Source: Euprymna scolopes (taxonomy: Eukaryota > Mollusca > Cephalopoda > Sepiida > Sepiolidae). Taken from it: a stretch of DNA of 25,731 nucleotides. Numbering within the stretch: position 1 is the first letter of the stretch; each line of letters begins with the position of its first letter. A program made the translations under genes and the position numbers. The DNA lies in contig CM044509.1 of the NCBI GenBank assembly GCA_024364805.1, forward strand, positions 64,308,305 through 64,334,035, written 5' to 3'. The notes below the pieces were generated by a model. The model was not told the origin of the DNA and did no database searches. It worked only from the letters and a program-made list of their open reading frames with translations. Positions 19,130-25,731 of this stretch are shown piece after piece.

Positions 19130-20179
19130 ATATGATAAAATGATTATTAATTTTAGATTAATTATGACTTCTTTTGGATGAATGTTTGTAGTAAGAACGC
19201 TGATTTATTTACTTTGTCAAGGCAGATAATGGTAAATGCATTTATACAATTTTTTTTATAATCCAAATAATTAGATTCATCGATTGCTTTGCATGGATTT
19301 TATATGATGAATTGGGGAAATTTTCTAAGCCAATAAATCTGAGATTGGATTTCTGGATTGCTGTGCATAGATTATAACAAATTAGGGAAATTAGGAAAGC
19401 TCAATTTTGAAACCTAGAAAGGATGTAAATAATCATAAGAAATTTTGTGAAGACTTTCTATTTTTTATTTTTACCTCTATATCTGACAATAATTTAATGA
19501 TTGTCTTATTTTATATAATACAAAACAATCATGCTGAAAATGGTGACTTTTTTTTTTTTTTTAGTGATAAGTGATATTTAGTTGTGGAAAAACATTTAAA
19601 AAATATCTTTTATACAATAAAATCAGCAGATATTGAAAATTTGGTTCATTGAGACAATATGAAAAAAAAAAGCAATCTTAGAATATAACAATCTATTATC
19701 GATTCACTAGCTTGCACACGTCCCATACAATGATAACTCGCTGATAAAAGCCAATGGTGTTCCCTGGAGTCTGAGTGACTTTTTTTGATAACATTGCAGA
19801 TGCTTTTACATAATTGCAACAACCGTTTACTATGGATTTATTACCGATAATTCTTATTGACTTGTGAATGCCCTCTCTCGGTCTCTCTTCACGACTATTT
19901 TGTATGACTTCAGCCGAGTTTGATGCCATTACTTAATTTTATTTAAGAGAGGGAAAGATTATGAAATTTCTTGTCATTTCAGTTCCTTTGGATTCATGTA
20001 CTGATGTTCTGTTTTATTTTTATTTTGACTTTCATATGATCAGCATTTGCAATTTATGTGCATTCATTTTCACAGTTGATAATTTTCTTTAAGATTTTAT
20101 CTTTTTTCACTATTGTTGTCCTTTGTATAGTCTCTTAAGTTCCAGTTTTTTTCAGGACTGTTCCTAGTGCATGTATGAT
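19130..20179. other. AT-rich non-coding DNA
   Basis: The minus-strand frame at 19696-19929 begins M-A-S-N-S-A-E-V-I and is of normal complexity. I recognise no family and no splice sites. Confidence 0.4.
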
Positions 20180-20765
20180 TATTGCTGACTTTTTGGGTTT
20201 GTTTTACAGTCAGACATTCAAAAATATATAAAATAAATGTCATCAAAGGCAAGATAAGTTACTCTTCTGCTTATCTGGAAAAAGATTTTAGTGGTTTTAC
20301 TCACTTTAAAACATCTATTTGGTTTGAAAAACATATAGTGTTTAGCGATAGGTGAAAAGAAGAAAAAATGGTTGCAAACTGACACCTAACTATTTAAAGC
20401 TTTGATAATGGCTTGAAAATAAAAATAAAACAAAATACTGTTAGAAACCCACCCAATATATCATGGTAACATATATTGGGGTGGGTTTCTTCTAACAGTA
20501 TTTAGTATCATTTTTTTTATTTATAAGTCATTTTCAAAACTTTAAGGTGTCAATTTGCAGTCATTTTTCTTGTTCTCACGTAACACTCGACACTGTTATT
20601 CAAATCAAATAAGCGTTTTAAAGTGAGAAAAACCGCTAAAAACTTTTCCAGGTAGGTAGAAGAGTAGCTTATCTTGCCTTTGATAACATTTCTTTTATAT
20701 ATTTGAATTTTTGACCACTTTTTCGAATTTCTGTGTATTGTAAAAAAAAACAAGACTTTTTCTTC
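20180..20765. repeat. Long foldback: two copies of repeat R tail to tail
   Basis: The left arm (about 20180-20461) is an imperfect reverse complement of the right arm (20471-20765), with only 9 bases between. The innermost parts are nearly perfect: AATACTGTTAGAAACCCACC and CAATATAT on the left, mirrored at 20471-20502. Shared outer blocks are ATCAAAGGCAAGATAAG, TACTCTTCT and CTCACTTTAAAAC. Arms are about 285 bp. Confidence 0.9.
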
Positions 20766-22376
20766 CATATAAACTAATATTATTAATGCATTAATGATTT
20801 CTCACCATCCAGTGCTATCTGCTGGTATTCTCCAGAGCGTAAGTGATAACAATTCTCCTCAATCATCTAGTTCACACTCCTATTAGCTAGCTAGTGTTTA
20901 CATGCAAATACCTACCTAGAAAATGCAGCAGTAAAAACTGACTTTGTCATGTTAAACAAAGTCGAGGGGCATGGCAACTTCGGTTGAGGTGAGCAGTGGC
21001 TTGAAGAAGGCAAAAAAGGTGATTGACATGTGATATAAAGACAAACTGGAACCTAAAAAACAATTGCCATCATCCCGTTTATAATAGGAGCTGAAGACCT
21101 CAACAATAAAGAATTTTAAAATATCTAGACAATATTCTCAAAGAACTAAAGAAATTTGAATAATTAAACTTAATGAAACAGACAGAATCCTAAAAAGAGC
21201 ACTCGGTTGGAGCCTCTAAATAGCAGACAATTGTCTGCCATTTGGAAGAAAAACAGGATTAAATCCCTACTGCATCTTGCACTGAATTTTTTTCTTCAAT
21301 AATTCAAAATTTAAAACCATTGAAACATCCATTTAATCCCATCTGCTGATACTGTGAAAGGTCACCAAAAATCAATTTCTTCCATGTTTTTTTTTCTCCT
21401 ATTTCATTCCTCTTTCTCTTGTCTGCCATTTTTCTTTTTTACAATGTCTTCCTTGTTCGTTTATAAATCTTAGTTCTGATATTAAATAAATAAATAAATA
21501 AACGAAAATTGCATTTTCATATATGATGAACGTATAAATTGTATATATTATAAATGCCATGAACGAAATAAAAGTTATTTCTCCGTAAAATTTTCCAGTC
21601 ATTATTTATATAATATAAATAACTACTTCTGAGAAATATATAAGTCATTTTAAGATGCAATTGCCTGTTTTAGTCAAAAAAAAGTTGAGAAACGAGCACC
21701 GAACATGAAAGGGAAAAAACGAGGGAAAAAAATGTGACAAAACAGGAAACCAATTTATGCAAATCACTTCTAGTTAAGGATTGTTTACTTGAAATTCTTA
21801 ATACCAGATTGTTCTAGAAAGAAGAGGAAGCAGAAGGAGGTTATGGTCGTTGAGTTATTAGAAAAAGAAATTGAATTGCACTTCTAGGTTTGGCTTAACA
21901 AGGAAGGTATTGAGGTACTCTCTATAAGTGCCTCATTTTTATTCACCACATATAAACATGTTAAGTGAAGTCAGTTTAGGAGGAATTTTTTTTTTCTTTT
22001 TTGATGAGGCAAAATAACACACTCGAGCAACCAATTTTATTCTATCCTCTGCACGCGGGGGGGGGGGTCTATAAAAACTTTAATTGGAATTTTTTCCGCT
22101 TGTTTTGAACTGTGTTTACCAATAATGACATTGATTGAATTCTGATCCCACTATGGTTCCTCATGCAAAATTTGGTGCAATTTTGTTCAGTAGTTTTGGA
22201 GCCTTTAAATTACAAAAAAAATATTTTCCTTCATAGATGTTCCTATTCTGTATATATATATTTTTTTTTTTTTTTTTTTTTTTTGTGTAGATTAATTTTG
22301 TACCCTTAGATTTATCCCATACATTGTTAAATATCCATTTTTAGAACTAGCAAAAATATGTGACAAACATCTATGT
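20766..22376. other. AT-rich non-coding DNA
   Basis: No exon identified. It holds an (AAAT)n-like stretch near 21484-21502, a G11 run at about 22056-22066 and a T24 tract at about 22261-22284. AAATTTGGTGCAATTTTGTTCAGTAGTTTTGGAG-type sequence near 22168-22202 resembles widespread transposon 3' regions. Confidence 0.45.
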
Positions 22377-22510
22377 TGTCCTCTTAATGGAGGAGGTAAT
22401 ACCTGGAACCATAGTATCATGATGAATAAATATATACTACACTGCCCTTAAAGGTGGAGGTAATGCATGGAAGGATGGTCTTATGACAACAAAACAGCTA
22501 GTACACTACC
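22377..22510. repeat. Two-unit minisatellite, period 64 bp
   Basis: TGTCCTCTTAATGGAGGAGG and TGCCCTTAAAGGTGGAGG start successive units. GGAGGTAAT recurs at 22392 and 22456, followed by TGGAA and an ATG-rich stretch in both. CAGCTAGTACACT at the end suggests degraded further units. Confidence 0.7.
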
Positions 22511-22659
22511 CACTAACTTGAATTAAGCATTAAATGATAGTTTGAGCTTTAAACAGATACCAAATCTTCATTATTAATAAATGACACATTATGATATTAT
22601 AGAACTACCCCCCCTTTCTCAGAGCATGGTACAAGAATGCTCATAAAAAGGAAAAATAA

Positions 22660-22792
22660 TCTATATATAAATGATAGCATGTGTGTCACACTTACATCTG
22701 AGTTGTTTAATTATGTACTTCCATTTCTTGTCATAAATAATTTTACCAAGAATTTTTGGGTTTGGTTTCGATTATGGCTGAAAGAACTCAAG

Positions 22793-22853
<61 letters not shown>

Positions 22854-23036
22854 CATAAGATTTTATTTCGGTTTCGATTCAAGCTAATGCACCAAAGTCA
22901 TATGGATATTTATTTTTGAAATTGCAACTTTATAATATATAGAAATCGATAGAACATTAATTCTATGATATATACAAAATCTGCAAGAATTAAAATATCA
23001 TATTTACAACCGGGCTTTGCCAGGTGTTAGTGCTAG
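22660..23036 (+). mobile_element. Candidate short non-autonomous Helitron
   Basis: The left end TCTATATATAAATG begins after A at 22659. The right end has the hairpin ACCGGGCTTTGCCAGGT (23009-23025, one mismatch), seven bases, then CTAG (23033-23036). Start, hairpin, spacing and CTAG fit a Helitron. The base after CTAG is C rather than the expected T, which lowers confidence. A (TA)n array lies inside. Confidence 0.5.
22793..22850. repeat. (TA)n microsatellite
   Basis: About 29 TA units. Confidence 0.97.
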
Positions 23037-23040
23037 CTTA

Positions 23041-23690
23041 GATAAATACTTTTGCAGTTTTAACAAAAAAAAGCTACAATAATATCAGAGCGTCTCCATT
23101 TACACTGAACATCTACAGAATGCCAACATCAATATATTACGTATGAATGAATCCCCTGTGGAATTTCCACAGGTCTCGCTAGTAAGTAAATAAGATAAGT
23201 GGGCGACAATGGCAAATCTGTTAAACTCTCTAGATGAAATGGTACCCCTGGCCATTTGTGGTCAGTGTCTGTATGGTCAGATAGCAATGAACTAAAAAGG
23301 GACAGATGTAATTTTTTGTGACAAGTCAACGGTGACTGACAAAAAAGACCAAACATTTAGGATTTCTGGTCAGAAGTTGATATATTGAGGAGACTGATCA
23401 AATAAGAGTGACTTAGATCAGATTGAGGTTGGCCCAAGGAAAGAGTTTAGCAGTACAATAATTTACCTATCAAAAAAAAAAAAAAAAAAAAATGTAGACT
23501 ATCTATAATAGCTGATTTCAAAGTGATGAAAAACTGGCCTAATGGATGCCACCAAGAACTATGAAATTGGCCGTGTTGAGTACAAATCTTATCAGTTCTA
23601 TTGTGTCCATATACATACACACTAATGCAGTTGATAGAGGTATGAACACATGATGTCATATGGCTAAAATAATGACCTATGACCTTTGTT
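23041..23690. other. Non-coding DNA with a short palindrome
   Basis: CCTGTGGAATTTCCACAGG (23155-23173) is a perfect hairpin around one base. An A23 run lies near 23471-23493. No gene recognised. Confidence 0.5.
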
Positions 23691-23699
23691 TAACTAATC

Positions 23700-24020
23700 T
23701 GTCTTCCTGTTCCATCGTACAACTTGCCAGAAGAGATGACAATAACAACCATATCCAGATTTAAAGCAGCTTTGGACAAACATTTCGGTTGATGTAAATA
23801 TCTTCCGTCTCTTTACATGGCTTGTTGCACTTTGCTTTTGTCATTTTTTATTGAATACATTTTATTTGATTGTACGTAACAAATTTTTTGCAATAGTTAT
23901 TGTTTCTGCATTAAATAAGATTGACATGCCATTTCGGTTGGAGTGGGACGGGGATGGGGATCAACATTCTTCCAGCCTCTGCCATGGTTTGAATTGTTCT
24001 TGTTTTTGTAAAGATACAAA
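23700..24020 (+). mobile_element. LINE family C, 3' end
   Basis: The frame reads NLPEEMTITTISRFKAALDK, then H-F-G and TGA at 23790-23792. This is the L-P-E-E...F-K...L-D-K-H end typical of non-LTR ORF2 proteins. About 230 bp of 3' UTR-like sequence follows, including GGAGTGGGACGGGGATGGGG, and ends near AAAGATACAAAATGATAT. Only the last 25-30 codons are present. Confidence 0.72.
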
Positions 24021-24024
24021 ATGA

Positions 24025-25210
24025 TATTTAACACTACCTGTTATTACCTAGCAGTCGTTTATTTATTTACAAGTTGTTTTGCATTTCTTTTTTCTTTTCT
24101 TTTTTTTTTCCTGTAATGGACAAAGACAGATACCTTTGTTTTGTTTTTTTTAATTTCCAAAATATTTTCCTCTTAAAAACAAAGGGAACTAAGGTGAATA
24201 TATATTGGCCAAACATAAATTTACCTCTTTTTTTCAAAATAAATCCGACTGGATAGATTATTTTCTGGAAGGAGTTAATTCAAATTACATTTAATATTCT
24301 TAACATGAACAAACATTCAACAAAATAAAATGGCTATTCAGAATAATTTTTTTTTTTGATGGAAGTTATTGATAAGTCTAGAATTCGGTTGACTTGATTT
24401 TTATTATATTTCTTTGCGAGTGTCATCAATTTGAAACAAAATTAACTCAGAGAGTGAAACATTGTAAAAAAAAATAAATAAATGTATTCCTTGTAGTTGT
24501 AATTTAAATATCTGGTTGAAAGCTGTTTTCACTTTTGTGCGTGTGTGTTCACTGTCGTTCAAGGTTATTTGCTACACTTTGTGTTTTGATTGTGTCTAAA
24601 AAGACAGAAGAATTCTAATTGTGTACTTGGAGAAACTGTATATTTGGATAGTAATTCTTTATTCAATGCAAGTTTGGTTGAATATGACTAACACAAAAGA
24701 ATGCAAGTGTTTGGTTTTATGTCTAGCAAATAAAATCTTTTATTTTATTTTATTTTTTTTTTTGAAAGACATTTCAAAATAAGACAGTTGATGTCTTACT
24801 AATTTACTAAATGTAGTTAATAATTAAGACCTCCTCGCTTATTTATTTATTTTTTTTTTACTTAATGTTTGTGAATATAATTTCAAGAAATACTTTTTTC
24901 GTAAAAACACTATTACATGTTTGCATTATGTTGAAATTTAGTAAATAAAAAATATTAAAATCCACCATGTCAAAATAGAAAATTACAGATCACTAATATC
25001 TTCTTTTTTTTTTTTAATTTTTAAATAGTTCTAGTAGATCTTCTGTATCATTTTTCATATTTTTTAACATTTTTACATGACTCATACGTATGTAATGTTT
25101 TTACTTAAAATGCATTTTTTTTTTTTTTTTAAATCAAATTATACTGACCAAACACCTTTTAGTCTTTCACTCTCAAACAAGTCATATTGCATGTAAGGAA
25201 CTACTATTTG
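24025..25210. other. AT-rich non-coding DNA
   Basis: Many poly-T tracts. No exon, RNA or transposon recognised. Confidence 0.5.
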
Positions 25211-25214
25211 GAAT

Positions 25215-25545
25215 CATGTCTACAGGCGACTATGTACGGAGTTGAGCAGCAAGATATTTGTTTGCATTACATTTAAGTAATCTTAGTACACTCTTGGAAG
25301 TAGGAAACGAGGAAGGAATCTCAAAAGTCTAGCAGTCCAGAGGAAGAAACTATTATATTGGAAGACTTTCTAGCATTTAGAGACCTCTACAGTAAAGGGA
25401 TGAGATTTTGTTGGGTTAGTCAGAGATATGTACCTTGAGGGGACACAAGTGTTAGTAGTTCATCAGAGCACATTTCACTAAAGTACTTGTAAAGCAGGCA
25501 CAGAAAGAGATGCAATATTGTGACAATGGGACAGAGGTTGGATAC
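25215..25545 (-). mobile_element. LINE family D, copy 2, 3' end of ORF2
   Basis: The minus strand reads L-Y-K-Y-F-S-E-M-C-S-D-E-L-L-T-L-V-P-P, then the L-T-Q-Q and T-V-E-V blocks and AACTCCGTACATA, matching 9760-9955. It extends further upstream than copy 1 and is broken by stops and frame changes. Confidence 0.78.
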
Positions 25546-25602
25546 TTTTTTTCTTTTTTGTACATCTTTTCTCATTATTGTAGGATTCCGATTTTAGTGT
25601 CA

Positions 25603-25710
25603 AACGCTTTGGCCTTTTGGCTAGGAGTAAAGTGCAGTATCTGTTTTTATACTAAACTTCATCTTTTCTCTTGTTGGTAAATGGAGAACTCCTTCTAGAC
25701 TAAGGTTAGT
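25603..25710 (+). pseudogene. U2 snRNA-derived sequence, copy 2
   Basis: AACGCTTTGGCCTTTTGGCTA contains 13 bases identical to U2 (GGCCTTTTGGCTA). GGAGTAAAGTGCAGTATCTG follows (U2 AGATCAAGTGTAGTATCTG), then TTTTTAT. GTAGTA is GCAGTA here. Similarity fades after about 60 bases, with GGTAAATGGA possibly matching U2 TTAAATGGA. A T run follows to the window end. It is non-functional by appearance. Confidence 0.78.
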
Positions 25711-25731
25711 TTTTTTTTTTTTTTTTTTTTT

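Noticed and set aside
19696-19929. 77-codon minus-strand frame starting M-A-S-N-S-A-E
   Set aside because: Normal complexity but no homology I can name and no flanking gene structure; the evidence is too weak to call a gene.
22637-22858. 73-codon open frame ending in repeated Y-I
   Set aside because: The end is translated (TA)n and the rest lies within the Helitron candidate.

Overview
This is an AT-rich, intron- and repeat-dominated stretch of an animal nuclear genome. I place it in a mollusc, most likely a cephalopod. The evidence is one exon of a conserved animal gene with GT/AG splice sites, long (TA)n and poly-T/poly-A tracts, several degenerate LINE families, tRNA-derived SINE heads, a mariner relic and Helitron-like ends. 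There are no operons, prokaryotic genes, rRNAs or CRISPR arrays. The lineage call is an inference from the overall style of the repeats and was not checked against a database.

The only coding sequence I name with confidence is a 279-bp phase 0/0 exon at 3990-4268 (+). It encodes part of the conserved N-terminal region of lateral signaling target protein 2 (LST2/ZFYVE28). No neighbouring exon was found in the remaining 21 kb, so most of the window is probably intron or downstream DNA of that gene. A weaker candidate is a terminal exon on the minus strand near 14059-14159.

Layout. 1-1920: a tRNA-like SINE head, then a 5'-truncated LINE (family A, minus). 2040-2205: a snapback repeat. 3125-3830: simple repeats and an inverted-repeat element just upstream of the exon. 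4269-6340: AT-rich intron with (TA)n arrays. 6341-7200: a mariner relic with both terminal repeats and flanking TA. 7570-8410: a tRNA-SINE and an inverted partial copy. 9763-9951: the LINE family D tail. 11359-11855: LINE family B split by a LINE A tail. 11973-12250: an inverted repeat ending in a LINE A-like tail. 12988-13125: a U2 snRNA-derived sequence. 14276-17026: a SINE-like unit, then the longest LINE A copy with endonuclease and reverse transcriptase remnants. 17451-17580: a 70-bp tandem duplication. 18360-20765: copies of an unclassified repeat, two of them fused tail to tail into a foldback of about 580 bp. 22377-22510: a 64-bp minisatellite. 22660-23036: a candidate short Helitron. 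23700-24020: the LINE family C tail. 25215-25545: LINE D again, inverted. 25603-25710: a second U2-derived sequence.

The most interesting signals are the two U2-like copies that share changes absent from U2, the long foldback, and hammerhead-like cores in two unrelated repeat types. The genes do not form a pathway. The window is one host gene fragment embedded in layered mobile DNA.
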